DNA of 50,093 bases. It comes from Candidatus Mediterraneibacter norwichensis (GTDB lineage: Bacteria; Bacillota; Clostridia; Lachnospirales; Lachnospiraceae). Every line of letters begins with the position of its first letter. Within the stretch, counting starts at the first letter, position 1. Below are positions 18,192 to 27,520 of this stretch, piece by piece. The stretch is from contig DXIU01000065.1 in the NCBI GenBank assembly GCA_019112765.1, positions 1 through 50,093 of the forward strand, given 5' to 3'. The notes beneath the pieces are model-generated. The model was given only the letters and a program-made list of their open reading frames with translations, searched no databases and was not told the DNA's origin. The position numbers were made by a program, and so were the translations under genes.

Positions 18192-19394
18192 ATGGAATTT
18201 CATTCGTTTTTGATCAAATACGGGGAAATCGGCATCAAGGGAAAGAACAGATATATGTTCGAGGATGCCCTTGTGCGCCAGATCCGGTACGCTCTTTCAG
18301 ACGTGGAGGGAGATTTCTGTGTCCATAAATGCCACGGGAGAGTGTACGTGGACTGCAGCGGAGAATATGACTATGAGGAGACTGTGGAGCATATTTCCCG
18401 CGTCTTCGGTATTGTGGGCATCTGCCCGGTTGTGCGAAAAGAAGTAAAGGAAATAGAAGAGCTGAAAAAGGACGTGGTTTCCTATATGGGTGAGATGTAC
18501 CCGGAAGGAAACTGTACTTTTAAAGTAGAAGCAAGACGCGCCAACAAACGGTATCCCATGAATTCCATGGAGATCAACTGCGCTCTGGGTGAGGCCGTGC
18601 TGGACGCGTTTCCGGATATGAAAGTAGACGTTCACAATCCGGATGTACGTCTGAATGTGGAAATCCGGGAGGAAGTCTATCTGTATTCCGAGATTATTCC
18701 CGGTCCGGGGGGCATGCCGGTGGGAACAAACGGAAGCGCAATGCTTCTTCTCTCCGGCGGAATCGACAGCCCTGTGGCAGGATATATGATCGCGAAGAGA
18801 GGCGTGGAGATTGAAGCGGTATATTTCCATGCCCCGCCGTATACAAGTGAGAGGGCAAAAGAAAAGGTTATGGATCTGGCAAAACTTGTTTCCGTTTATT
18901 CGGGGCCGATTAAGCTCCACGTGGTAAATTTTACAGATATCCAGCTTTATATTTATGAAAAATGTCCCCACGAAGAACTGACGATTATCATGCGCCGGTA
19001 TATGATGCGGATCGCGGAGCATTTCGCGAAGAAAGACGGATGTCTGGGACTGATTACCGGCGAGAGTATCGGTCAGGTGGCCAGTCAGACCATGCAGAGC
19101 CTTTCGGCTACAAATGCGGTGTGTACGCTTCCGGTATACCGTCCCCTTGTGGGATTTGACAAGAGGGAGATTGTGGAGATCTCAGAGAAGATCGGCACCT
19201 ACGAAGTATCCATACAGCCCTTTGAGGACTGCTGTACGATCTTTGTGGCAAAACATCCTGTTACAAAGCCGAATCTTGAGCGGATCGAAAAATCCGAACT
19301 CAATCTGACAGAGAAGATTGATGAACTGATGCAGACGGCTCTGGATACGACAGAGACAATTATCATCGGACAGAAAGAGGCAGACTCTTTTTAA
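18192..19394 (+). CDS. thiI: tRNA 4-thiouridine synthase ThiI
   Basis: THUMP region plus LLLSGGIDSPVAGYMIAKRG PP-loop. Confidence 0.95.
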   Translation: MEFHSFLIKYGEIGIKGKNRYMFEDALVRQIRYALSDVEGDFCVHKCHGRVYVDCSGEYDYEETVEHISRVFGIVGICPVVRKEVKEIEELKKDVVSYMGEMYPEGNCTFKVEARRANKRYPMNSMEINCALGEAVLDAFPDMKVDVHNPDVRLNVEIREEVYLYSEIIPGPGGMPVGTNGSAMLLLSGGIDSPVAGYMIAKRGVEIEAVYFHAPPYTSERAKEKVMDLAKLVSVYSGPIKLHVVNFTDIQLYIYEKCPHEELTIIMRRYMMRIAEHFAKKDGCLGLITGESIGQVASQTMQSLSATNAVCTLPVYRPLVGFDKREIVEISEKIGTYEVSIQPFEDCCTIFVAKHPVTKPNLERIEKSELNLTEKIDELMQTALDTTETIIIGQKEADSF

Positions 19395-19403
19395 GAGTCT
19401 GCC
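19379..19403. terminator. Hairpin spanning the thiI stop codon
   Basis: GGCAGACTCTT-ttt-AAGAGTCTGCC. Confidence 0.55.
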
Positions 19404-19420
19404 CCGGTAAGTTTTACGGC

Positions 19421-19462
19421 AAAAAAAGAAGCTGTCTGGGTCAGGCAGCTTCGCGGTTTTTC
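19421..19462. terminator. Bidirectional terminator between thiI and HPr-like gene
   Basis: A-tract, GAAGCTGTCT-gggtc-AGGCAGCTTC, T-tract. Confidence 0.8.
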
Positions 19463-19465
19463 TAT

Positions 19466-19699
19466 TTATTTGATAATGTAGGAATCCAGAGCTGCAAGGA
19501 TGTCGTCGACATTGCCGTCAGCGTGTATGTTCAGATCAATCGGTTTGGAAAGGTCAAGACTGAAAATTCCCATGATTGATTTGGCATCTATAACATATCT
19601 TCCGGATACTAAATCGAAGTCATTGTCATATTTTGTAATTTCGTTGACAAAAGATTTAACTTTGTCGATTGAGTTTAATGAAATCTGTACTGTTTTCAT
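19466..19699 (-). CDS. HPr-like (PTS phosphocarrier fold) protein
   Basis: DAKSIMGIFSLDLSKPI resembles the HPr Ser46 region; GGAGGG SD upstream of MKTVQISLNS. Confidence 0.75.
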   Translation of the reverse strand: MKTVQISLNSIDKVKSFVNEITKYDNDFDLVSGRYVIDAKSIMGIFSLDLSKPIDLNIHADGNVDDILAALDSYIIK

Positions 19700-19813
19700 T
19701 TTAAATTCCCTCCTTGAATTATACAATAAAGTAAGGGCCTTAACCCTACGTATATTCTACGGGATGGGATGGTAAAAGTCAAGAAACAATAAGGAAAAAA
19801 GAGGTAAAAACCC

Positions 19814-21154
19814 ATGAAAAAAGCGGCATTGCACAATCTGGGATGCAAGGTAAATGCCTATGAAACAGAGGCCATGCAGGAAATGCTGGAAAAGGCCGGA
19901 TATGAGATCGTTCCCTTCAGGGAAGGGGCGGATATTTACATCATCAATACCTGTACTGTGACCAATATTGCGGACCGGAAATCCAGGCAGATGCTCCACC
20001 GGGCCAGGAAGATGAATCCGGATGCGGTAGTAGTGGCGGCAGGCTGCTATGTACAGGCGCAGAATACCAGAGAAAATACAGATCCGTGTATTGATATTGT
20101 TCTGGGAAACAATCATAAAAAGGATCTCATAAAAGTGCTGGAGGAATACGAAGCGGAAAAAGCAGCTCAGAAAGAATCTGCGGATGCGGCAGAAAAATCA
20201 GATGTTCGGAAGAATATTCAGGATATTGAAGAAATCGGACAGACAAAAGAGTATGAGAAACTTCATCTGACAAAACCCGGAGAACATACAAGAGCTTACA
20301 TCAAGGTGCAGGACGGCTGCAATCAGTTCTGTACTTACTGCATTATCCCTTACGTAAGAGGAAGAGTTCGCAGCAGAACGGTGGAGGACGTGCTGGATGA
20401 AGTGCGGACTCTTGCCGGAAACGGCTATCAGGAAGTGGTGCTGACAGGAATCCATCTGAGCTCTTACGGCATTGATTTTGACGGAAACCGGCATCTTCTT
20501 TCCCTGATTCAGGCTGTCCATCAGGTTGAAGGAATCCGGAGAATCCGTCTTGGCTCCCTGGAACCGGGAATTATTACAGATGAATTTGCCCGGGCTCTGT
20601 CGGAACTTCCGAAGATGTGTCCCCATTTTCACCTGTCTCTGCAGAGCGGATGCGACGACACATTGAAACGGATGAACCGCAGGTATACCAGCGAAGAGTA
20701 CTATGAGAAATGCTGTATCCTGCGCCGGTATTTTGACAATCCGGCCCTGACCACAGATGTGATTGTGGGATTTCCGGGAGAGACGGAAGAAGAGTTTCAG
20801 AAGTCCAGGGATTTTGTGGACAAAGTTAATTTTTACGAGACCCATATATTCAAATATTCCAGGAGGGAAGGCACCAGGGCCGCTGCTATGGAAAACCAGG
20901 TCAGCGAGCAGGAGAAAGCCCGGCGCAGCGCCGTCCTCATCGAACTGGGGGAGAAGAAACGGAAGGCTTATGAACAGAGTTTCCTTGGAAAAGAAGTGGA
21001 AGTGCTGGTGGAAGAGGAAGCTGTGATTGAGGGGAGACCTATGCAGACCGGACATACGAAAGAATATATCCGGATTGCTTTTGAAGGAGACAAGAGCCTG
21101 AAAAATACCATTGTAAAGGTTCGAGTTGATAATGATTTACAAATTATTCATTGA
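19814..21154 (+). CDS. mtaB: tRNA (N(6)-L-threonylcarbamoyladenosine(37)-C(2))-methylthiotransferase
   Basis: LGCKVNAYETE; radical SAM CNQFCTYCIIPYVRGR; C-terminal TRAM-like region. Confidence 0.93.
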   Translation: MKKAALHNLGCKVNAYETEAMQEMLEKAGYEIVPFREGADIYIINTCTVTNIADRKSRQMLHRARKMNPDAVVVAAGCYVQAQNTRENTDPCIDIVLGNNHKKDLIKVLEEYEAEKAAQKESADAAEKSDVRKNIQDIEEIGQTKEYEKLHLTKPGEHTRAYIKVQDGCNQFCTYCIIPYVRGRVRSRTVEDVLDEVRTLAGNGYQEVVLTGIHLSSYGIDFDGNRHLLSLIQAVHQVEGIRRIRLGSLEPGIITDEFARALSELPKMCPHFHLSLQSGCDDTLKRMNRRYTSEEYYEKCCILRRYFDNPALTTDVIVGFPGETEEEFQKSRDFVDKVNFYETHIFKYSRREGTRAAAMENQVSEQEKARRSAVLIELGEKKRKAYEQSFLGKEVEVLVEEEAVIEGRPMQTGHTKEYIRIAFEGDKSLKNTIVKVRVDNDLQIIH

Positions 21155-21251
21155 ATTTTGCAGGGTATTATATTAGAATTGTAAATAGGGTATCTGGGGC
21201 TTGCCAGAGGAACAGTTAAACAGCATCATGACGTTTAAGGAGGATATAACA

Positions 21252-21515
21252 ATGAGTGATTTAAGCAATACTCAATTCTTTCAGGTAGAGCCGGGACCGC
21301 AGATTTCAGCAAAAGATATTCTTGAGATCGTGTTCAAGGCACTGAAGGAAAAGGGATACAATCCGGTCAATCAGATCGTGGGATACATTATGTCGGGAGA
21401 TCCGACCTATATTACCAGCTACAACGGCGCAAGAAGTCTTGTGATGAAAGTAGAGAGAGACGAGCTGGTAGAGGAACTGTTAAAAGCGTATATCGAACAT
21501 AATTCATGGGAATAA
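21252..21515 (+). CDS. IreB family regulatory phosphoprotein (UPF0297)
   Basis: Small conserved protein ...[27 protein letters not shown]. Confidence 0.92.
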   Translation: MSDLSNTQFFQVEPGPQISAKDILEIVFKALKEKGYNPVNQIVGYIMSGDPTYITSYNGARSLVMKVERDELVEELLKAYIEHNSWE

Positions 21516-21522
21516 TTTCATT

Positions 21523-21969
21523 ATGAGAATTATGGGACTGGACTACGGCACGAAAACCGTAGGCGTGGCTCTGAGCGATCCCCTGGGGATTACGGCTCAG
21601 GGACTGGAAACGATTGAACGCAAAGAAGAGAACAAGCTGAGGAGAACCTGCGCCCGGATTGAAGAGATTATCCGGGAATACGGCGTGGAAAAGATTGTAC
21701 TCGGGTTCCCGAAGCATATGAACAGTGATATCGGGGAACGGGCGGAAAAAAGCCTGGAGTTCCGGGATATGCTTACAAGGCGTACGGGCCTGGAAGTGGT
21801 GATGTGGGATGAACGCCTCACCACAGTTGCGGCGGAGCAGACGCTGATTGAAAGCGGCGTCCGGCGGGAAAACCGCAAGAAGTATATCGACAAGATCGCG
21901 GCGGTGTTTATTCTGCAGGGATATCTGGATTATATCGGCATGCAGAAGCCGGCCGCGGACAGCTTATAA
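21523..21969 (+). CDS. ruvX: Putative Holliday junction resolvase (YqgF/RuvX)
   Basis: [32 protein letters not shown]. Confidence 0.93.
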   Translation: MRIMGLDYGTKTVGVALSDPLGITAQGLETIERKEENKLRRTCARIEEIIREYGVEKIVLGFPKHMNSDIGERAEKSLEFRDMLTRRTGLEVVMWDERLTTVAAEQTLIESGVRRENRKKYIDKIAAVFILQGYLDYIGMQKPAADSL

Positions 21970-21979
21970 GGGGTTTTAT

Positions 21980-22240
21980 ATGGAAAAAGTAAAATTTGTC
22001 TTCCGGGACGGAAGCGGCGAGGATGAGTTCTTTGTTCTGGAAGAGACGAAGATAAACGGAGCTGCATACATACTTGTGTCGGACTCCGAGGACGATGACG
22101 GCGAATGTCTCATTTTAAAAGAAGTGGAAGAAGAGTCCCAACCGGAAAGCGTCTATGAGATCGTGGAAGACGAAACCGAGCTTGCGGCAGTGTCAAAGGT
22201 TTTTGAAGAACTGCTGGAAGATGTAAGTATAGAAATGTAA
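21980..22240 (+). CDS. DUF1292 domain-containing protein
   Basis: Acidic small protein MEKVKFVFRDGSGEDEFFVLEETKINGAAYILVSDSEDDDGECLILKE between ruvX and fur; ORF track start is too early. Confidence 0.85.
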   Translation: MEKVKFVFRDGSGEDEFFVLEETKINGAAYILVSDSEDDDGECLILKEVEEESQPESVYEIVEDETELAAVSKVFEELLEDVSIEM

Positions 22241-22259
22241 TATCTTCGGATGTTTACAG

Positions 22260-22353
22260 TCTGACACCCCGATGCTGGCATCGAGGTATCAGACCCTCGC
22301 GGCAGTCGCCAAATGGACATGCCTGCATGTCCGCCTGGCTCGTTGCCCGCGGG
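22260..22353. repeat. Structured intergenic element (two stem-loops)
   Basis: TCTGACACCCCGATGC/GCATCGAGGTATCAGA (16-bp arms, 2 mismatches); CCCTCGCGGCA...TGCCCGCGGG enclosing GGACATGC-ct-GCATGTCC. Confidence 0.65.
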
Positions 22354-22391
22354 AATAAATTTATTTACTGCAGGGAGACGAAAGAACACTG

Positions 22392-22853
22392 ATGGAACAG
22401 AAAAAAACAGAAGATCTGCTGAAAGAGAAGTTAAAAGAAAAAGGGCTGAAGGTTACCCACCAGAGGCTTCAGGTTCTGTCGGTGCTGGAACAGAACAGCG
22501 GCGTGCATATGACTGCAGAGGATGTCTATGAGCTGGTGTCCCAGGAGTGCCCGGAGATCGGCCTGGCGACCGTTTACCGGACGCTGCAGCTTTTATGGGA
22601 GATTCAGCTTGTGGACAGGATCAATCTGGATGACGGGTGTGTGAGGTACGAGATCGGGCATCTGATTAAGGGAGATGCGAAACACAACCATCATCATCTC
22701 ATATGCAGAGCGTGCGGCAGGGTGATTCCTTTTGCTGATGATCTGCTGGATGATCTGGAGCATCACATTGAGGAAGCTACCGGATTTCATGTTCTTGACC
22801 ATGAATTGAAGTTCTACGGATTATGCAGAGAATGCAGGGGGAAAAAGGCATAG
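22392..22853 (+). CDS. Fur family transcriptional regulator
   Basis: GLKVTHQRLQVLSVLE; HHHLICRACGRV; YGLCRECRGK. Confidence 0.92.
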   Translation: MEQKKTEDLLKEKLKEKGLKVTHQRLQVLSVLEQNSGVHMTAEDVYELVSQECPEIGLATVYRTLQLLWEIQLVDRINLDDGCVRYEIGHLIKGDAKHNHHHLICRACGRVIPFADDLLDDLEHHIEEATGFHVLDHELKFYGLCRECRGKKA

Positions 22854-22868
22854 TTCTTTTTTCAACGG

Positions 22869-22895
22869 GCAGTTCGCAAAACTGCTGTTCTTTTT
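22869..22895 (+). terminator. Terminator after fur-family gene
   Basis: GCAGTT-cgcaa-AACTGC followed by tgttcttttt. Confidence 0.7.
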
Positions 22896-22975
22896 GTGCC
22901 CGGAAGTAAGTGAAGTTCTGCCGGAATCATACAAAACGGCAGAAGTACATAATAAAAATGGAGGTGTTTCAGAAT

Positions 22976-24646
22976 TTGAAAAAAGAGAAAAATGGAAAAC
23001 TGCGTATCATACCTCTGGGCGGACTGGAACAGATCGGTATGAATATTACTGCCTTTGAGTACGAAGACAGTATTGTTGTGGTGGACTGTGGTCTGGCATT
23101 CCCGGAGGATGACATGCTGGGAATCGACCTTGTAATCCCGGATGTCACTTATCTGAAGGACAATGCGTCCAAGGTGAAGGGATTTGTCATCACCCACGGC
23201 CATGAGGATCATATCGGCGCTCTGCCCTATGTTCTGAAGGAAATTAATCTTCCCATATATACTACAAAACTGACAATGGGAATTATTGAAAATAAATTAA
23301 AAGAGCACAACCTGCTGCGCAGCACAAAACGCAAGGTGGTGCAGCATGGACAGTCCATTAATCTGGGCAGGTTCCGGATTGAGTTTATCAAGACAAACCA
23401 CAGTATTCAGGACGCTTCCGCGCTGGCCATCTATTCACCGGCAGGCGTGGTGGTTCACACCGGAGACTTTAAGGTCGATTACACGCCGGTATTCGGCGAC
23501 GCCATTGATCTGCAGCGGTTTGCCGAGATCGGAAAGAAAGGCGTTCTCGCTCTTATGTCCGACAGTACCAACGCGGAGAGAAAAGGATTTACCCAGTCCG
23601 AGCGGACCGTGGGCATTACTTTTGACCACATCTTCGCGGAGCATCAGAATACCCGGCTGATCATTGCAACTTTCGCGTCCAACGTGGACCGTGTGCAGCA
23701 GATCATCAATTCTGCTTACAAGTACGGCCGTAAGGTTGTAGTGGAAGGCCGGAGCATGGTCAACATTATTTCCACAGCGTCAGAGCTGGGCTACCTGAAC
23801 GTGCCGGACAACACGCTGATTGAGATTGACCAGATGAAGAATTATCCGCCGGAGAAGATGGTGCTGATCACAACCGGAAGCCAGGGCGAGTCCATGGCGG
23901 CTCTGTCCAGAATGGCGGCGGACGTGCACCGGAAGGTGACGATCCAGCCGAACGACACGATTATCTTCAGCTCCAATCCGATTCCCGGAAATGAGAAATC
24001 CGTTTCCAGAGTAATCAACGAGCTGTCCGCAAAAGGCGCGGAAGTGATCTTCCAGGACGCCCATGTGTCAGGACATGCCTGCCAGGAGGAACTGAAGCTG
24101 ATCTATTCCCTGGTGAAACCGAAGTACGCCATCCCGGTTCACGGCGAGTACCGCCACTTAAAGGCGAACGCGGGAGTTGCCAGATCTCTTGGCATTCCGA
24201 AGGAAAATATCTTTATCATCCAGTCCGGAGATGTGCTGGAGCTGGATAAAGACTCTGCGAAAGTAGTGGACAAGGTACACACCGGCGCCATCCTTGTGGA
24301 CGGCCTGGGCGTGGGCGATGTGGGAAATATTGTACTCCGGGACAGACAGCATCTGGCCGAGGACGGTATCATTATCGTAGTGCTGACTCTGGAGCGCAGA
24401 ACAAACCGTCTGCTTGCAGGACCGGATATTGTGTCCCGCGGATTCGTATATGTGCGTGAGTCCGAGCAGCTTATGGGAGAGGCGAAAAAGGCGGTCAGCG
24501 ACGCCCTTGACAAATGCCTGACCGGCAGACATACGGACTGGAACCGGATCAAACTGGTGATCCGCGACGCCATGAACGATTATATCTGGAAAAAGACAAA
24601 ACGGAAACCTATGGTAATTCCGATTATTATGGATGTGGATGTGTAA
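22976..24646 (+). CDS. rnj: Ribonuclease J
   Basis: ITHGHEDHIGALPYVL beta-lactamase/beta-CASP; GGAGGTG upstream of TTG 22976. Confidence 0.93.
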   Translation: MKKEKNGKLRIIPLGGLEQIGMNITAFEYEDSIVVVDCGLAFPEDDMLGIDLVIPDVTYLKDNASKVKGFVITHGHEDHIGALPYVLKEINLPIYTTKLTMGIIENKLKEHNLLRSTKRKVVQHGQSINLGRFRIEFIKTNHSIQDASALAIYSPAGVVVHTGDFKVDYTPVFGDAIDLQRFAEIGKKGVLALMSDSTNAERKGFTQSERTVGITFDHIFAEHQNTRLIIATFASNVDRVQQIINSAYKYGRKVVVEGRSMVNIISTASELGYLNVPDNTLIEIDQMKNYPPEKMVLITTGSQGESMAALSRMAADVHRKVTIQPNDTIIFSSNPIPGNEKSVSRVINELSAKGAEVIFQDAHVSGHACQEELKLIYSLVKPKYAIPVHGEYRHLKANAGVARSLGIPKENIFIIQSGDVLELDKDSAKVVDKVHTGAILVDGLGVGDVGNIVLRDRQHLAEDGIIIVVLTLERRTNRLLAGPDIVSRGFVYVRESEQLMGEAKKAVSDALDKCLTGRHTDWNRIKLVIRDAMNDYIWKKTKRKPMVIPIIMDVDV

Positions 24647-24649
24647 TAT

Positions 24650-25465
24650 ATGATAGTAGATGAACGTATCGTCACATTCATCAATTCTCTGGATACAGAG
24701 AACAGCAGAATACTTGAGGAGATTGAGAAAGAGGCTCATGCTTCGGATGTGCCGGTGATCCGGCGGGAGATGCAGAGCCTCCTCAAGGTTCTCCTTATGC
24801 TCCAAAAACCTATGCGCATTCTGGAGGTCGGAACTGCCATAGGTTTCTCTGCGTTATTGATGAGTGAATACGCACCGGAAGGGTGCAGAATTACAACGAT
24901 TGAAAATTATGAAAAGAGGATTCCTATTGCCCGCGGTAATTTCGCACGGGCAGGGAAGGAAGACGTGATCGCGCTGATCGAGGGAGACGCGGCGCAAGTG
25001 CTGGAGACGCTGGAAGGAACCTACGACTTCATCTTTATGGACGCGGCCAAAGGCCAGTATATTCATTATCTGCCCCATGTTCTGCGGCTTCTTGCGGAGG
25101 GCGGCTGTCTTGTCTCCGACAATGTGATGCAGGACGGGGGCGTGATCCAGTCCCGTTTCGCGGTGGAGCGGCGGAACCGGACCATTCACGCAAGAATGCG
25201 GGAATACCTGTATGAGCTGAAGCACAATCCTCTTCTGGAGACGGCGATTCTGCCTCTGGGCGACGGCGCCGCCATAAGCGTAAAACGGAACGGGGAACAG
25301 CCGGAAGAGGCCCGGCCGGCAGAGCAGGCTCCGGCACAGAAGGATGGGAACCAGGCAGAGCAGGCTCCGGCGCAGAAAGATGGGAGCCAGGCAGAGCAGG
25401 CTCTGGCGCGGCAGGAAGAGCAGGAGCAGCATCAGAAGACAGAAAAGGAAGGAGAAAAACAATGA
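24650..25465 (+). CDS. O-methyltransferase with repetitive C-terminal tail
   Basis: ILEVGTAIGFSALLMSEYAP; DFIFMDAAKGQY; Gln/Glu/Ala-rich tail. Confidence 0.88.
   Translation: MIVDERIVTFINSLDTENSRILEEIEKEAHASDVPVIRREMQSLLKVLLMLQKPMRILEVGTAIGFSALLMSEYAPEGCRITTIENYEKRIPIARGNFARAGKEDVIALIEGDAAQVLETLEGTYDFIFMDAAKGQYIHYLPHVLRLLAEGGCLVSDNVMQDGGVIQSRFAVERRNRTIHARMREYLYELKHNPLLETAILPLGDGAAISVKRNGEQPEEARPAEQAPAQKDGNQAEQAPAQKDGSQAEQALARQEEQEQHQKTEKEGEKQ
25319..25410 (+). repeat. In-frame 36-bp tandem repeat, about 2.5 copies
   Basis: gcagagcaggctccggcacagaaggatgggaaccag repeated at 25355 and 25391. Confidence 0.85.
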
Positions 25466-26691
25466 GCAGACATCCCGAATTACTGATTCCGGCAAGCAGC
25501 CTGGAAGTTCTGAAAACGGCGGTTATATTCGGCGCGGACGCGGTCTATATCGGCGGGGAAGCATTCGGCCTGCGGGCGAAGGCAAAAAACTTTTCCATGG
25601 AAGAGATGAAGGAAGGAATCGAATTCGCCCATGCACATGACGTAAAAGTGTATGTAACGGCAAATATTCTGGCTCACAATGAAGATCTGGAAGGCGTGCG
25701 GGAATACTTCCGGGAACTGAAGGAGATCCGGCCGGACGCTCTGATTATCGCGGATCCGGGAGTCTTTGATATTGCGAAGGAGATCTGCCCGGAGATCGAC
25801 CGTCATATCAGCACCCAGGCAAACAATACCAACTACGGCACCTATAACTTCTGGTACCGCCAGGGGGCAAGCCGGGTGGTGTCGGCCCGGGAACTGTCCA
25901 TGAAAGAAATCAGAGAACTGCGGGAGCATATCCCGGAGGATCTGGAAATCGAGACCTTTATCCACGGGGCTATGTGTATCTCCTACTCCGGCCGGTGCCT
26001 GCTGAGCAATTACTTTACGGGCAGGGACGCCAACCGGGGCGCATGTACCCACCCCTGCCGCTGGAAATACGCGGTAGTGGAGGAGACAAGGCCGGGAGAG
26101 TACATGCCGGTCTATGAAAATGAGAGGGGCACCTATATTTTCAACTCCAAAGATCTGTGCATGATCGAATACATCCCGGAACTGATCGACGCGGGAATCG
26201 ACAGCTTCAAAATCGAGGGGCGCATGAAGACTGCCCTTTATGTGGCTACTGTGGCCCGGACATACCGGAAGGCCATTGATGACTATCAGAAAGATCCGGA
26301 GCTGTACCGGGAAAATATGCCCTGGTATCTGGACCAGATCTCCAACTGTACGTACCGCCAGTTTACCACAGGTTTCTTCTTCGGAAAGCCGGATGAGAAC
26401 ACCCAGATCTATGACAGCAATACGTACCGGAAGGAGTACACTTACCTTGGAATCGTGGGAGAAGTAAAGGACGGGCTGTGCAGGATCGAGCAGCGCAACA
26501 AGTTCTCGGTGGGAGAAACCATAGAGATTATGAAGCCGGACGGAAGAAATATTGAAGCGGAAGTAAAGCGGATCATAAACGAGGACGGGGAAGAGCAGGA
26601 GAGCGCACCCCATTCCAAACAGGTGCTGTATGTGGAACTCACGGAAGCACCGGAGAAGTACGACATCCTGAGGAGAAGTGAGAAGGAGTAG
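25462..26691 (+). CDS. U32 family peptidase
   Basis: ETFIHGAMCISYSGRCLLSNYFTGRDANRGACTHPCRW. Confidence 0.93.
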   Translation: MSRHPELLIPASSLEVLKTAVIFGADAVYIGGEAFGLRAKAKNFSMEEMKEGIEFAHAHDVKVYVTANILAHNEDLEGVREYFRELKEIRPDALIIADPGVFDIAKEICPEIDRHISTQANNTNYGTYNFWYRQGASRVVSARELSMKEIRELREHIPEDLEIETFIHGAMCISYSGRCLLSNYFTGRDANRGACTHPCRWKYAVVEETRPGEYMPVYENERGTYIFNSKDLCMIEYIPELIDAGIDSFKIEGRMKTALYVATVARTYRKAIDDYQKDPELYRENMPWYLDQISNCTYRQFTTGFFFGKPDENTQIYDSNTYRKEYTYLGIVGEVKDGLCRIEQRNKFSVGETIEIMKPDGRNIEAEVKRIINEDGEEQESAPHSKQVLYVELTEAPEKYDILRRSEKE

Positions 26692-26763
26692 GACTGCCGC
26701 AACGTGCTGCAAGAGAAAAGACAGCGGAAAGACAGGAAGATACAGCGGCAGAAAAGGATAACT

Positions 26764-27504
26764 ATGATAGATATTTATCTGTGTGAAGACCAGGCAGAAC
26801 AGCTGCGCTGCCTGGAAAAATGGATCACCCGGTATATTGAGAAGAACGGCACGGAAGCACGCGTTGTCTCAGCGAGAACTCATCCGGAAGAGACGCTGGA
26901 AGACTTAAGCCCCGGCAGCACGCAGCTGTTTTTTATCGACATCCAGCTGGGGAAGGCCGAAATGGACGGCTTCGCGCTGGCCGAGAAAGTGAAAAGGCAA
27001 AACAGGGACGCCTGTATCGTATATCTGACTTCAAAGAGTGAATGGGCATACCGGACCTTTGAATATTCCTTTGACGTGCTGGACTATATTGTCAAGGAAC
27101 CTTCGGAATTTTTGCACGAAGAGCCCGGCGACAGGCTGAAAGAACGGCTGGGAAGGATCTTCAGCCGGATCAGTCAGAAGGAGCAAGAAGAAAATGGTAT
27201 CCTGATCGAGTGCGGAAGCCGGAAAGTCCGGGTGAAAAAAGAGGATATTATAAGCATAGAGGCGATCAAGGGCAGGCATCAGCTGGAAATCATCACGGAA
27301 AAGGAAATGCTGACCTCCCAGATGTCCCTGAAAGCGATTGAGGAAATGCTGGACGACAGTTTCAGCTATGTGAGCAGATCCTGTCTCATATCCAGAAAGA
27401 AAATCCGGGAAATGGACCGGAAAAACCGGTTTATAGTTATGACAAACGGAAAGAAAATCGAGATTTCCTACAGGAAGCTGAAGGAAGTGTGGAGTCTTCT
27501 GTAA
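26764..27504 (+). CDS. LytTR-type response regulator (AgrA-like)
   Basis: Receiver LFFIDIQLGKAEMDGFALAEKVK; C-terminal LytTR-like ...RSCLISRKKIREMDRKNRFIVMTNGKKIEIS. Confidence 0.88.
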   Translation: MIDIYLCEDQAEQLRCLEKWITRYIEKNGTEARVVSARTHPEETLEDLSPGSTQLFFIDIQLGKAEMDGFALAEKVKRQNRDACIVYLTSKSEWAYRTFEYSFDVLDYIVKEPSEFLHEEPGDRLKERLGRIFSRISQKEQEENGILIECGSRKVRVKKEDIISIEAIKGRHQLEIITEKEMLTSQMSLKAIEEMLDDSFSYVSRSCLISRKKIREMDRKNRFIVMTNGKKIEISYRKLKEVWSLL

Positions 27505-27520
27505 CAGTAGGAGGGGAAAG

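Noticed and set aside
25480-26712. 410-aa minus-strand ORF opposite the U32 peptidase gene
   Set aside because: Antisense shadow ORF; the plus-strand translation matches a known family and the minus one has no recognisable domain.
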